This document shows positions 1-12,708 of a DNA stretch of 64,000 nt, in pieces. The DNA is from Gyrodactylus bullatarudis (taxonomy: Eukaryota > Platyhelminthes > Monogenea > Gyrodactylidea > Gyrodactylidae). Every line of letters starts with the position of its first letter. Position 1 is the first letter of the stretch. Position numbers and translations under genes: made by a program. The notes under the pieces were generated by a model. The model made no database searches. It was not told the DNA's origin and was given only the letters and a program-made list of their open reading frames with translations. The DNA lies in the NCBI GenBank assembly GCA_012064415.1, contig SSNU01000162.1, positions 133,286 through 197,285 of the forward strand. Reading direction: 5' to 3'.

Positions 1-1124
1 TATGCTTTTCTAGTTTAACTTAATTTTGTATAGAACTAAGAGGAGAATATACCTATTTTGAGTTGAAATACTTGTTTTGAGCTGAGATATTATTTGGTAA
101 AGAAGAAAGAGATGCCCGGGTTTTCACATATTTATTTTGGTCATAGTCATCAATGTGTTACATGCAATGATTTTCTATCAAGTGTTTCCCGATATCTCTC
201 TCTTCTTTACCGAACACCTATTTTGGTCTAGAAGAAATGTTCATAATATGATGGCGAGACTGAAACTTTGAAAAATGAGTTATAAATAAATAATTAATCA
301 AATTTAACTCTGAGATGATCGAATGTAATGAAATACTTTCTTCATTGATCCAAAGCTTCTATTTGGTTGAAATATTTGGCTAGATTTCTATGATTTCAGC
401 ATCAGCTCCACTGAAATTCTCCAGGTCACATCAGTTGAGATCATATCGGATACATCAACTGAATTTTGAACAATTGAAAATGCGCAAATCATCGATGACC
501 TTTTATCAATTCTTCTTAGTTAATTAAAATCTTTTCAAAACTTAATAACTTTTTAGTATCTCTATATGCTAGGTAGATCTTTTTTCAATTTGCAAAAGTA
601 ATGAAATTTCAACATTTTTGGGCTTATTTGCATTTTGTCCCTAACATCCCCTGCACAGGATTATGGAAATTTTCCCATAGAATTTCCCTTCCTTCCACAT
701 TCAGCTGTAACTATACTCTTGTTATTATTGAAGACTTATTTTCATGAAAAATGAGTAAATTCTTAAAGTATTTTTTCCATTCCTTGGTAGAGATGCCATA
801 TAAATTCCAGTCTAGCATGGATCACACCTATGGGGATTTTCTGTTTCATCTTCCATTTTCTTCTTGTGATTAATTTTTTTCCTTCTGTATGAATATTTTA
901 GTTTCATCTTCTTACTCTTCTTGATCAATTGCGCTAATCATTTGACAAGACAGTGAGTCTTTTCAATAAAAATTAACCGAATAGACCTTTTCAATGACAT
1001 TTGAACTGGAAATTTAGGATAAGATGATCGAAAAACCTACTGGTTGAAATCTAACTTGATAGATTTACTTCTAGCTTTTGGAATTCCATTCCATATGAGA
1101 TTCAATTAATAATGATAATAAAAT
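1..1124. other. Gene-less AT-rich DNA
   Basis: I see no exon-like reading frame, RNA gene or terminal repeat here. It is ordinary AT-rich intergenic or intronic DNA at the left edge of the window. Confidence 0.5.
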
Positions 1125-1266
1125 AATTATTGATCAACTCACGGTGGCAGATGTAGACGCGTTTCGTCCTTATTAAGACTTGTCAGTACATCATAGCCAG
1201 GATTCGAACCCGAGACTTCAACGCTTCTAACCCCTATTACTCAACACTCCGATAACTTTGACACCA
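1125..1266 (-). mobile_element. tRNA-promoter SINE with hammerhead motif, copy 1
   Basis: Read on the minus strand, this short element has a pol III-type promoter followed by a hammerhead-ribozyme fold. The B box GGTTCGAATCC (about 1198-1208) is a perfect match. The A box is weaker (TATCGGAGTGT, 9 of 11). About 15 nt after the B box comes the hammerhead core, which is annotated separately. This order (tRNA-like head, then hammerhead) is the layout of the schistosome Sm-alpha SINE. A second copy with the same order lies at 26.5-26.7 kb. No coding capacity; it would depend on a LINE for mobility. Exact ends are uncertain. Confidence 0.7.
1148..1194 (-). ncRNA. Hammerhead ribozyme remnant (core G8 mutated)
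   Basis: Minus-strand RNA folds as a type I hammerhead. Stem I is GAUGUA/UACAUC (plus 1187-1192 with 1150-1155, 6 bp). Stem II is GUCUU/AGGAC with loop AAUA, and it is followed by GAAAC. A very short stem III ends in GUC with the expected cleavage after plus position 1156. The conserved CUGANGA box reads CUGACAA, so the catalytic G8 is replaced by A and this copy is probably inactive, although its stem I pairs better than in the 26.6 kb copy. Confidence 0.72.
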
Positions 1267-1542
1267 CCTACAAAAAATCTTTCGAATTTTGGATGAAATA
1301 ATCGAGGTTTTCGAAAAAATCATAGATTCCCAACTTCATATCAACCAACTTTAGATTCTTATGGAAATAGAAATGACCAAAATGATTTTCTCTTGCTAAA
1401 TGATCCAGGGGTTCATTTTCGTTTTATGATCATTCCTACTGGTTGAAAATGAGTGAATTTTTCGTTAATCAAAAATGACGGGTCTGTCAAAAATTTAATT
1501 TTTTTCTCATTTGACAATCTTCTCCCCTCTTTATATATGTTA

Positions 1543-2241
1543 CAATGATTCTGGAAACTTATGTGAGTCTGCAGACTCCCTGAAAGTCTGTAGACTCCCT
1601 AGTAAATCAGGGAATCTGGAAACTCGGTATTCAGATTTCCTGATTAGCTATTCACTAGTAACAGTGAATCTGGAAACTTTAGGAATTCTGTAGAATCCCT
1701 GGGCAACAATCAGTGAGTCTGCGGACTCTCAGGGATTCTGGAAACTAACTATTATTAATTTTAACTACTAAGTTTTAAGCCCTAAATTTTCATTAATATG
1801 AATAAAATACACTGTTCTTGGTCAGTGCTAGTGTTTTGCCGAATAGTATTTTCAGAATTGAAAAAATAAGTTTAAAATAAAGTTAAAAATAAATTTTCTG
1901 AGTCTTTTTATTATTATTTTTGGTTTAAGACTTATTTTATTTAGCTCAAATATAGAGCCAGGGCTTCATATGATTTGACTACAGTGACGAATTCATGCGA
2001 ATTTTGAATAAGGGCGTCTTACATTATTCTTGATGCCATAACAGTTTTTCAAATAGATTAATGTTATCGCAAAAACATTGAAATCCATTCATGCTGCATG
2101 TTACATGATTTTAATAATGAAATTTTAAGTTTTCAAATGAACAATGAACAACTGTTACTAGTGAATACCTAATCAGGAAATCTGAATACCGAGTTTTCAG
2201 ATTCCCTACAGACTTTCAGGCATAAGTTTCCAGAATCACTG
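1543..2241. mobile_element. TA-flanked foldback element (Tc1/mariner-like MITE)
   Basis: The ends are long inverted repeats. The left arm from 1543 (CAATGATTCTGGAAACTT) matches the reverse complement of the right arm ending at 2241 (CAGTGATTCTGGAAACTT), and similarity continues inward for about 100 bp. Dinucleotide TA lies directly outside both ends, as expected for Tc1/mariner-type insertions. The arms hold repeated modules around GAGTCTGCAGACTC, a perfect 14-bp palindrome (about 1564-1577), and variants. No transposase is seen. A 143-bp relative lies at 18727-18869. Confidence 0.7.
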
Positions 2242-2525
2242 TACCATATATACAAGTTTTCCTACTCAAAGTTTAAAGAAAAGAAAATAAGATTTATAAT
2301 CTCGGTTTAAAAATATCTTTGCCATACATTTAAGTGTTGTTGTGTCATGTAAAAATCATGCATATTCTCAACATCATAGATAAATGGGAATTTCAATAGG
2401 AAATCGACTTTGTCAAAAGGTATTAAAAAATAATCCTTATCACATTTCATTTGTTTTATGGGTATTAATTATTAGTCTTTTCTCCTAATATTTTTTCATC
2501 GTATCAATTGGGTTATGAAACATAC

Positions 2526-2635
2526 ATTTCTCAAAAGTTCATCAGTAGTGTATCTTTAAAAAAATTTTAAATTACTATTTCTATTCAACTTTTATCCTTT
2601 TCTAAGATTCACTACTGATACACCTTTGAGAAATT
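2526..2635. repeat. Short inverted repeat
   Basis: Arms of about 30 bp (2526-2556 and 2606-2635) share the string ATCAGTAGTG and flanking TTTCTCAAA in opposite orientation, leaving a loop of about 50 bp. No target duplication is evident. Confidence 0.5.
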
Positions 2636-2641
2636 TATACT

Positions 2642-5600
2642 TGTGTTCTTATGACTTACTTTTACTTTTCCGAAAGGATTGTAAAATTACAGTATTATGG
2701 CTAGGGTCAAAAATTTGCATATTTTAGATTTCAACTAAGATACTTCTTAAAGATGAATATGTTTTTAGCACATATTTTTGCACATAATATCTGAGCTATC
2801 TAAATATGTATCATAATTGCATAAATGGTTAATTCTATTAACAAAATTAGATAAAATTCAGTTAATTTAACTTATGTTTTGCTGCAACTACTCTTTTTCA
2901 TAAAAATAAACCGTTTGATCAGTCTGTCTGCCAAACCTTTTCAACTTCTGAATATAAATAAATCAACTTCAAATTATGAAATTAATTTTTATTGATACTC
3001 AAATTATGTTTGAAAAAAAGAATTGAAAATCTTCTTACACAAGAATACATACTTTGACAATTTTTCTAACTATTTTTGTGACTGATGTAGAATTCTATAA
3101 AACATTTAATGCTCCGACAACTGTAGTCTAATCTCATATAGGCGAATTAGAAAGATTAGTCTTGAACATGCCTGATTTTCGGTTGTATTAATCGTCTACA
3201 ATGTTGCATTGCTGGCAAATCTTTTCTTTTTTCCTTGACTGTGAGAATCCCTCCTTGTCTACTTTGTTCCTTCTCTCTCCCTTCATAATTATCTGTGTAA
3301 ATAGAAAAAAAATTAATTTCCATATTTTTCAAAAAAATTAGTTTTTCATCTAGTAGTACTCAAAAAGTAGTAGCTATTAATTTTCAACCATATTTCTCTA
3401 CTGCATAAGGACGTTGTAAGTCTTTACTAGATTATCTGTTAATTGAATTATTCTTCTCACATGAGAAACAAAAGAATACTCGTTCTCTTCAAGGTAAAGT
3501 TGAAATTCTATTTAAAGTTATTTCTTCGTGATGGTTAAAGAAGGTTCATGGGGTCATTTCATTAGGGAATTCAGAAGATAATTTTGGTCCTCACTAATCA
3601 AAGAGAAATAATGAGTTTTTGTAAAAACAATTTTAACATTCTAAATTCGTCACTTTCCCAAAAAACTGGACTTTTTTCGTTTTCAAAATAGGATTGCTAT
3701 TCCTTGGTATTACCTATTAGAGATGTAATAAATTTTTCAACCTACTTTAAAAACCTACTCAAATTATAATGAGGCGTTATCTATGCAACTCACTGTACTT
3801 TGAGTTCTTAACATTATTTTATATAAGATCAAGTATCAAAATCCTTGTCTGTGATAATATTCAAGTTTGAAGATTTTTTTAAAAATGCCGCTAGATTTTC
3901 AATGAATTTTTACTACGTTTTCACTAAAATTTTGAATATCTTTTTATGCTGATTAAGCTTCAAGGGTTTTTTTTTCAATGAAAACTGTAATAGACTCATG
4001 TCAGGTTATTCCACTATTTCTACTAGAGAATGTAGGGAAAATGGGCAATGCACGACTATACATGGGATTGCAAACGAATTTTCAGTTATTTTAGATCTCA
4101 CACATCATTGTCATCAAAATTATACGTGGAAATTTCAAGGTTAAAATTCGTTACATCTCTAATACCTATAGTCTCCAAAATAAAACTCCTCATTCCTACT
4201 TCCTCTTATTGACTGAGCATCTTGATATCATTCTCATCGATAGAAAAGAGCAATTATTATTCCAGAGAATCAGATCCAATAGATCTTCATAAATAGAACG
4301 TTCCATTCTTTAAAGTAAAAAAGACTTGAAAATAAATTCTCCACCTTTTTTTAGGGTAAATAAATGAGTTTAAGCTTCTTCAAGAAATTAAGCTTAAAAT
4401 TTCCATTTCCTCGGATATGATATTCGACTTGTGATAGAGACATAAATTATCGGTTTACCAACATTTCGACATTCGAGACCTTGACAAAACTATCACATTC
4501 ATTAACTTTCATACCGCTATTTACCTCTTTACATGTTTTTTTTTCTTTCATCTTTTAAGAAGATGCATTCTCTCATAAGAATAATTTATGATTTTGTTTG
4601 TGTTACCAATTTTCTCTGATATTCCAATAAAGATTTTAATTATAACTTAGCCATAAAAATCCTTTGGCTGGAAATGTTTTGCCAAACTCTACCATTTCCT
4701 CTCTTTCTGGCGTTATTATAATTATTTTTACAATCTCATTTTTGACAATTCGATTTTAAATATAAGCGCAAAAATCATTCCAAAACATTCCTCAAAAGAA
4801 TAACGGCAGTCTGTGAATATTTTCATATCCCGGTTTTGTTTTTACCTGTTACTATTTCCAAAAATTACTTTAGATAGAGGAACGAAGGGCTTATTTTTGA
4901 ATAAATCTAGTTGACATGAAGATGAGAATTTATTAGTTTCACAAAAAGTTCCCACTATAATGACAAATTTCTACCAACTTCCTTGGACAAATTCGAAATT
5001 CTTGTCTAATTTCGATCTAATCGTTTCAATTCTATGAAACCTATAAAAATTTCCAGATCGAAAATTGAAAAAGTCGAAATTCAAAAGACAGCCAAATCTG
5101 GCTAGGTTGAATTATTTCGGAATTTTCTTCTCCTTCATTTTTTCATGGAACTCAAAAAAATATTTTGTTCCTGACTTTCCTGAGAAAATTCTTTTAATAA
5201 AAATATAAAATTCGCATCTATATAACAAAATAAATGTCTTGTAGAAATTTTTTCTGTGGCCAATTACAAAATGATCGATAATCCCATAGTTACATCAGAA
5301 ATTGCACTGATTTTCTAGATGAGACAGAATGAGCTCTATCAAAATGACTTGTTCTATTCAAAAAAAGCAATCCTTACCTTTTTTAATACTATATTAGATT
5401 CAACTTCCGTTCTTGATCTATGGTAAATCTCTTTTGATGAGACTTCATAGCTAAAACTAAAATATGTAATAGACACACAGAGCTCTTCCAACTTCATATC
5501 AACCAACTTTTAGCAATTGTAGTCAAGTATATGTTTGGGTAAAACTGATTAGATACTTGGTAGATAAATGGATTCCAGAGAAATAATCATATTCAGAAAT

Positions 5601-8162
5601 TGAAAAAAGGACTTGATTTATACACACCGAAAAGCGAATAGACTCTGTTTTTCGTCTCTAATTAGCTAACCAGACATTTATCAAGTTATATCATATTTCT
5701 AATCAAATTAGATGCGTTCTGGTTTCAGAAAAACAATAAATTCTTCCTAGAATTCAACTTTAGATAAATGCTTAAAAATTCTATTTTCCTAACTACTCTC
5801 CAATATCAGAGAAATTAGATTCATCAACATTCCCTGTTTTTACAACTTCCATTCCTTAGGAATATTTATAAAATCAAAAGTCAAGTATGGAGAAAAATAA
5901 GAAATTCAAGATAAGAATTTAATTATTAAATTAAAAAATTTCAGTGTTGAAAAACTTTGAGTAGCTTTCTATTCTTCCTTATTAAACCTGATAGAAGAAG
6001 GTTAGAGTTCACTCAAAGGTGAATAACTTGCCTATAAATACGAGTTCTTAAAATGTATAGATTTTTTGAAGTCGATAGAAATTCTTCAACCTTGTAATGA
6101 CTATTTTCTAGCAATAAAAACTCTACAGCTTTAAAGAAACAAGGTGACAATTCCCTTTATTCTTTTTCCTAGGTGTAAATTATCAGATCAAAAGTAATTT
6201 TCAAAGGATTATTTTCTCTTAAATATTCTATTTTAACATAGCTCAAGTATCTCGAAAGTAGTTCATACTGATTATTGCAGAAGAGAGGAAAGAAAAATCA
6301 CTCAAGTGTTTATCTCCTATATCCAAAATAAAAGTTTGAGGAGTTCTAATTTGTGCTATTTCCTGAGCTTAGGATTTATACAACAAAAGAGAACTGTATT
6401 TAATTCTTCAATTGAAATTTTCATCATTTTCAATGGTCCTGGTGTATAGCAAGCATTCGAGTACTCAAATATTTCTTTAGATAATCCTTGAATCTAAACA
6501 TAAGAAATTCTAAACTGTAGTAGTGTAAAAATGCTCGTTTTTGATGTCGAAGACCAACTAAATCTTTTATTTATAAAACTGTCTTTTTGCTTTTGTTTTT
6601 TCCTTTTAGACTGATCTAAAAACACTATTATTTGAGGCTGGGGTGAACATTTTAAAAACTAAAAATGCTTCTCCATTATGTCATTTATGTTTGAAAATCC
6701 TGAATTTTTCAAATCCCATCTCAATTCTCGATGAATTTTTTACTACGTAACCACTTAGCCTAGTATATTTATATAAAGATATGTTTACCTAAAAGTATTT
6801 GTGAATATGAAATAATGATTATTTTTTGAATAGCTTCGTTGGATATTCCATCAAATGTTCTTCTTGGACCTGCTCGGATGTCTACTCATCGACAGAGTTT
6901 TAATGTTCTTTTGTGGTTATGGCAAACTAAAGAGTATTTGAGGTAAAATAACCAGTCAATACTCTTTAATAAAGAGTCTTTATGGAGTTACCATAAATCA
7001 GGGATAACTTTAAAATTAAATTATAAAAAAATCTATTTCTTCAATACAATGCAATTATCTATTGGTATTATATGAAATAAACTGTTTTTTAATATCTTTT
7101 CCTCTTATTCGCATCTTGAGATAAAAGTATCATAGTTTTTCAGTTTTAGCTAATTATTTTGAACGTTTTTAAATCTACGTTTTAGACATTTTTAATAAAA
7201 ATATGTCTTTAGAGAGAATTAAGAACGCTCTGAAATTTTGCCTGCCTCATACCAAATGTATTTATTAAATTCTATCTAGATCTTATAAATATTATTTAGG
7301 AGTCATAAATTAGAAAAATTCATTCAAAGATTAGAATGGCTGTATAAGTTAGACGAAATATACGTGATTTTTGATTTTGAAAATTCTCTTATCTCATTAC
7401 AGATTTTAATGAGAAAGCATCATATACACATATTCCTTTTAAGAGAAAATAATAAACTTTAGAATGTTTTTAGAAGAATGACTCTTGCCATTGAATTCAT
7501 TCAAGATTCCTATCTGTTGAGTTCTTTTTGAGATTAGGAAAAATTATTCATTATCCTGAATAAAATCTCTCTAGTTGATTCTAAACAAGAATAGATATTT
7601 CTTTTATAACTGTTTTTTCATTCTAAAATCCTAAAAGCGTAAGTAATTCTCAGTAAGCATTCGCAAAGAACCGATATCTTAGCATCTTTCAACTATGTTA
7701 GAGATGCGCGAAGACTCTGAAAAAAGTTTGGCGCGACTACTCAAGTATAGAACTTAACCAGGCACTACTATGTGTATCTTACAGATTATGTTTGTAGGCA
7801 ATTAGTTACAGCGAAAATTTTTTTATAAATTTTGCATTTGTGTCAAATTCCCATTTTCTTCAAGCATTAAGTGAGAGAAATTATTGATTTGGAAAGATTT
7901 TTCTTCAAATGGTAAGAGTAGACCACTAAAACTGGATTTCAGAAAATCTTGATCAATTCTGAATTCTTGATAAAAAATACTGAGATATCTGAAAAATTCA
8001 TAGATTCCAAAATACGCCTAAAAAATAAGGAGACATTTCAAATTTCAAATGCTGGCACGATTACAATTTTAAAACTTTTCGTAGTAAATGTTTGCTGATT
8101 TCAAGGTTTGAGAGGAATCAAATGTTATTTTTCCAGATCACAAATAGAGAAATGGTCGTAGA
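2642..8162. other. Gene-less AT-rich DNA with dispersed repeat fragments
   Basis: No credible exon is visible. It contains fragments of dispersed repeats: 4985-5095 resembles the family at 15.0, 23.0-23.5 and 49.3 kb. 5546-5585 is a 40-bp block identical to 12971-13010. 6660-6755 belongs to the family also seen at 14278-14325 and 47793-47890. Confidence 0.5.
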
Positions 8163-8400
8163 GGTTTTAGGACACCTCATTCACGTGCAAAAGCCTACTT
8201 ACTGTTTTTACTGCTTGTATTTTGATCAGTTCAAATTGACGGTTTTGTTTCAAAAAAAAAGATGATCTTTCCTTTTTCTATTGGTGATTTGGAAAAATAA
8301 TTTGAATTCTTTCACACCTTGAAATAAACTTAATTTTTCAATTAAAGTTTTAAAAAATGTAAAATTCGCGCCAGCTTGAAATGTGTCCAATTTTTTCCCA
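8163..8400. repeat. Dispersed repeat, copy 1 (inverted relative to 24480-24722)
   Basis: This block of about 240 bp is matched in reverse complement by 24480-24722. Both contain the stretch around GACACCTCATTCACGTG at one end and TAAAATTCGCGCCA (or its complement) at the other. It looks like two copies of one non-coding mobile repeat of unknown class; the short reading frames inside are incidental. Confidence 0.6.
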
Positions 8401-9439
8401 GAGCAATGTCTCCAACCTCTCCCCCATTGCACTAGATTCAATATGAATATGGAAGGTCCCCAATTAATATTATAATCAGTATTTATATGTTAACCGGGGT
8501 AGAGTCTGAAATACAACTTTTATCACTCAAATTTACGCTTGTTGTTCTCTAAACCTTCCAGATGAGTTTAGAACCTAACTCAAATATTCTTGATGAAGTT
8601 CGAAAATATTATCGTTCAAAAATGTTTTTCTTCGTATCTTCTTTCTTTAATCATTTTGAAACAGTTTCCAAAAATTCTTAAGAAAATTTTTGAATTCCCA
8701 AATGTTAATATTAATCCGAAAATATTCTTAGTCTCATGTCTTTACTAAAACACGAATTTTTTTCTACATAAAATTCATTAGTTTTAATGAGTTCTTTTGA
8801 AACATGAATCCATTATTCCAAATTAATGATCTATATTTTGATAAACTTCAAAAAATGAAAATTTGAAATATTTTTCGAAAGAGTGAACTGAATTAATCCA
8901 ATTCTTATTCCCTTATGTATTTTAATAAATATAATTTTTTAAATTTTAAATGTCTCTATTGAAATTATTTTCAAATCAAAAATAAAATGACTATTTTATT
9001 CATGTCAATAGCACTGAACTCAACTAAGAGCTCGTAGAAATATTAAATCTTTAAGTAAATTTAGTTTAAATAGAAACCTGAAATTCTTCACTCCAACTTA
9101 AGAATTAGCTAGACTAATGAACATACCATGAGGAAATATATAAAAGTTCCAGTGTGATCTTTAACAAAAATGTCACCCTATTTACTCTATTTTCATGATT
9201 TTTTCTGAGAGACAATAATAGATAACATGATTATTTAAAAAATGTGTCTGAAATTAGCATTTAATTTTTCAAATATTCGCACTCCTTTTCAAAATCGATT
9301 CAATATCTTTTCGGCAGAATAAGTTTCATTATCCGGTGAAATTTTTATGAAAATGATGATCAATGTTGATCAAAACATGAATCTACCTGAAGTTTTGGTG
9401 TTCTATAACTTTTATAACATAGGCATTCGCAATTTATGG

Positions 9440-12400
9440 TTAAATTAGAGAACAGTTCCCCCTCTTATTTATCTCCAAGTTCACTTGGAATCGTGTAGGT
9501 CTTTTCATTATCGATGACATAAAAACTCACCGCATTGATGTTAAAAAGCCCTTAGTCTCTTTGTCATTCAGAAAAATTACTGGAAAACAAGAGGAGGGCG
9601 AATGTTCTATAGATTAGGCCTATTTATTTTTAGCTGTTTGAGAACTTTTCGTAATGAGTAATATAAGAAAATCATTAGAATGTTCTTTTTTAAATTTTTG
9701 ACAAAATCTTTAAAGCTGGTGAATTCAACTCAAAGTTCAAAAAAGGTGCAATTCATTTCTCTCGACAATTCAGGTATGCATGAATAAATTTTGAAAAAGG
9801 TACAAGAATATTAAAAAATAGAACAAATAGATTGGATAAAAATGTTCTACAAAATTCATTTTCAATCTCCTTCTACTGCATTATATTCTTTTTCAAATTT
9901 TTTCCCATCGAAAATATCCTGTCGCTTTCAAGCAACCAGTATTTTCTGATGTTTTAAAAAGAGATCAATCGATCTAAAAAATATCTCAAATGAAAGATCA
10001 TATAAAATAACATATACTAGATACAATTTTCGACGAAATTATCTTATAATATCCTTGCAGTACGAGCCCAAAAATCAATGTATTTTTAATATATTTTTTA
10101 TGTCTAAACGGGTGAATGAAATAAAATTTAGACCGGACCAATGAAATCTACGATAAAAATAGGTATATTATTATATATTTGTTCGTGTATTTCGCACTCC
10201 TCGCCCTGGAATCAAATGTTCACTGAGTTTTGGAACCGGCTGTACCTATGATTTTATTTAAAATTCAGTCAGCCTTGAGATGGCATTACCCGAGACTAAT
10301 AAAATCAGAATTGTTGTATTCATGCAAATTGAGAGAAATTACATTTTTAACGATTCTAAAAACGATTCAATACAGATCTACAAATCAATTCTACAACTTT
10401 ACTGGAAGATATAATGATAATTCAAGTTAAGACCATAAAAATAAAACATAGGAAGATTCCAAAAATTTACAAATCGCCAAAATTTCACTTCAGGTATAAG
10501 CAAAAAATAATTATTGAATTCAAATCTTAAAACCATGAAAATAAAACATACAAAAACGTTTTTTATTTGGAAATTTTTGCAATTTTGTTAATCTAATTAC
10601 TGAGAGACATTTTGGAGCGCAATTTGGTGCGATGATGTCGAATATACGCTTAAGAATATATTTTATCATATCAAATAATAATCTAAAATTTATACTTTAA
10701 GATGAAAGTAAATATAAACATTATGATACATTTCAAAGCATTGAAGAGTTTATTACACTGGATTCGGGCAATAAATATCACCTTCAAAGGTTTACTCTTT
10801 TTACTAAATGTCAAACCACCCTCAATTAATTTTTAAGTGCTAACTTAAGTGATTTCACTCAATAACTTTTCAAAATAAAGTTTAGTTTGATAATTTTCTC
10901 TAAATGCTATGAAATATTAGTCTAATCTATAGAATATTTGCCCCCTCTTGTTTTGCAATAATTTTTCTGATTGACAAAGAGACTAAGGGCTTTTTTAGCC
11001 CTTAAAGTCCCAAGCGATCAATTTTCATCGAAAAAATTTGAAAATAACTTCACTGAGCAATTTGAGCATGCTAAATTCAACGGTGTAAAAATTATTTCTC
11101 TAACTTTATCCATAATCCAGTCACCAATATGTGATAATAATAACCCAATGGGTTCCTTGGGTCTATTTCTACTTATAAGCGACCATAGTATTAACAAAGT
11201 ATAAATTTATTTGTGGAAATTTTTAAAACAATTTCTTTCTCTATTAAAACATAGATTCACAAGGCATTTTTCACAGTAAAAAGAACAATGTGACCGGCAT
11301 AGTTGGCATCTTTTTCTTTCACCAAACTGGATCCAATGATTCACACCATCTCGACGTACATCGTCGATAGGGACCATGATTCTATGTCTCTTTGTGGGCG
11401 GTTCTTGAAATGAAGTTTCTAAATTAGCTGATGGTCTTCCTCTTTTCCGCTTTTCGAAATTTCTTTGTAATAAATCGTTGCAGAGGAGCTGAATGAATCT
11501 TCTTCTTCTCACTATGTCCTTCTTCGGTACTTCCTGTACCTTGCATCTTTCTCTATAGACTATGTAAGCATTTACACTGGATGAAACTAGAATTTGCCAG
11601 AGAATGTAAAGGTACCAATGTTTTGACTTGTAAGAAGGTCTATATCTTGAAACCAAAGAATCATGAAGATCGACTCCTCCCATGTAACGGTTATATACGG
11701 ATACGAAATTGGGTCTTTGAACCTTGAGCATTTGTTTTTTTGATTTATCATAACGTTCAACAATATTATAAGGTTCGGAGCTCACAAATGTAGAGATAAG
11801 ATGTACTGGTCTCTTGTCGAACCATTTGGATATCATTATGCTGTATTGGCTAGCTACAATTTCATCAATCCGAGTTTTTGAATTCTTCAAAACTTTGTCC
11901 TCGCGTAGTTTTATCTTCGGAAGTCGGTTTTTTCTTATTGTTCCGAGAAGATGATAACCTCTATCCAGGAGCTGTATTGCTAAAGGAATACTGGTAAACA
12001 GATTATCTGCGTAAATCTTGAAATTTTTATGTTCAGGCAAAATTTTGATTAGATTGAGAACAACATCTCCATGGACTCCAAACTTTGACTTGGTTTCCTT
12101 GGTAATTGCTCCTTGATAGAATTCAAAATTGTAGAGATAACCTGATTCCCCGCAAAGAGCCCAAACCTTGATTCCCCAGGGATTTGGCTTTCCACGAATG
12201 TATTGTCTGACTGGAGATTTATTACCTTGATAAATAGATAAGGTAATTATTTTATTCAATTGATAAAAGTTATCTAAAAGCTCACCTCTGAAGGGAATCA
12301 TAATTTCATCGACTGAATTATTTTCCTCTGGAGTTTTTCTTTGACATTGAGTATTGAATAAATCTATCCACTTACGAATTTTCCAGTATTTATCCCTTTT

Positions 12401-12708
12401 TTCTTGATCAGAAACTTCATTGTTGTCAACAAAGTGAAGATTTGACACGATCTTTTGGTAGCGGTTTCTTGACATAACGTTTGAAACTTTTTCGATATTC
12501 GTCTCTGACTCCCAATACATTCTTACGGCAGGAAGTTTGACTAGTCCCATAAATAAATGCATGCCGAGGATCTTGTAAATTTCATTAATAGAAATATTAG
12601 CTGAAATTCCAGATTTTTGAACCGAGTAAATGTTTGATTGTTCTTAAACATCGATGAAATGAAAACGAATCCCTTGCGGTGAGAGGGTGCAACTGTTCTC
12701 TAATTTAA
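9440..12708 (-). mobile_element. piggyBac transposon with TTAA ends
   Basis: The element is bounded by TTAA at 9440-9443 and 12705-12708. The termini are inverted repeats: TTAAATTAGAGAACAGTT is identical for 18 bp at both ends, followed by a similar pyrimidine-rich run (CCCCCTC against GCACCCTC). TTAA target duplication is the hallmark of piggyBac. The minus-strand transposase frame fills the right half. The left 1.7 kb is non-coding and holds a subterminal inverted repeat: 9545-9600 is matched in reverse complement at about 10940-11000. A 234-bp reading frame at 10971 is incidental. The length of about 3.27 kb fits a full-length element, but the transposase N-terminus is missing. Confidence 0.85.
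11207..12643 (-). CDS. piggyBac transposase (DDD domain), N-terminus missing
   Basis: Cut-and-paste transposase of the piggyBac/PGBD family. The open frame runs from just after a TAA (12644-12646) to a stop at 11207-11209, about 478 codons; the first in-frame ATG is at 12562 (451 residues). All three catalytic aspartates are visible in family context: SVDEIMIPFRG, YADNLFTS and YNRYMGGVDLHD. The C-terminus has the cysteine-rich zinc-binding domain (RCQLCRSHC, YCEKCLVNLC). The 27 codons upstream of the ATG still read as piggyBac sequence, so the ATG start would clip conserved residues. The usual acidic N-terminal region of about 100 residues is absent, because only about 60 bp separate the frame from the terminal repeat. 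I infer a recent but probably defective copy, unless an upstream exon supplies the start. Confidence 0.9.
   Translation of the reverse strand, partial: EQSNIYSVQKSGISANISINEIYKILGMHLFMGLVKLPAVRMYWESETNIEKVSNVMSRNRYQKIVSNLHFVDNNEVSDQEKRDKYWKIRKWIDLFNTQCQRKTPEENNSVDEIMIPFRGELLDNFYQLNKIITLSIYQGNKSPVRQYIRGKPNPWGIKVWALCGESGYLYNFEFYQGAITKETKSKFGVHGDVVLNLIKILPEHKNFKIYADNLFTSIPLAIQLLDRGYHLLGTIRKNRLPKIKLREDKVLKNSKTRIDEIVASQYSIMISKWFDKRPVHLISTFVSSEPYNIVERYDKSKKQMLKVQRPNFVSVYNRYMGGVDLHDSLVSRYRPSYKSKHWYLYILWQILVSSSVNAYIVYRERCKVQEVPKKDIVRRRRFIQLLCNDLLQRNFEKRKRGRPSANLETSFQEPPTKRHRIMVPIDDVRRDGVNHWIQFGERKRCQLCRSHCSFYCEKCLVNLCFNRERNCFKNFHK

Noticed and set aside
10971..11204. 77-codon plus ORF inside the piggyBac element
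   Set aside because: It lies in the non-coding half next to a subterminal inverted repeat and has no similarity to a transposase or accessory protein that I know.
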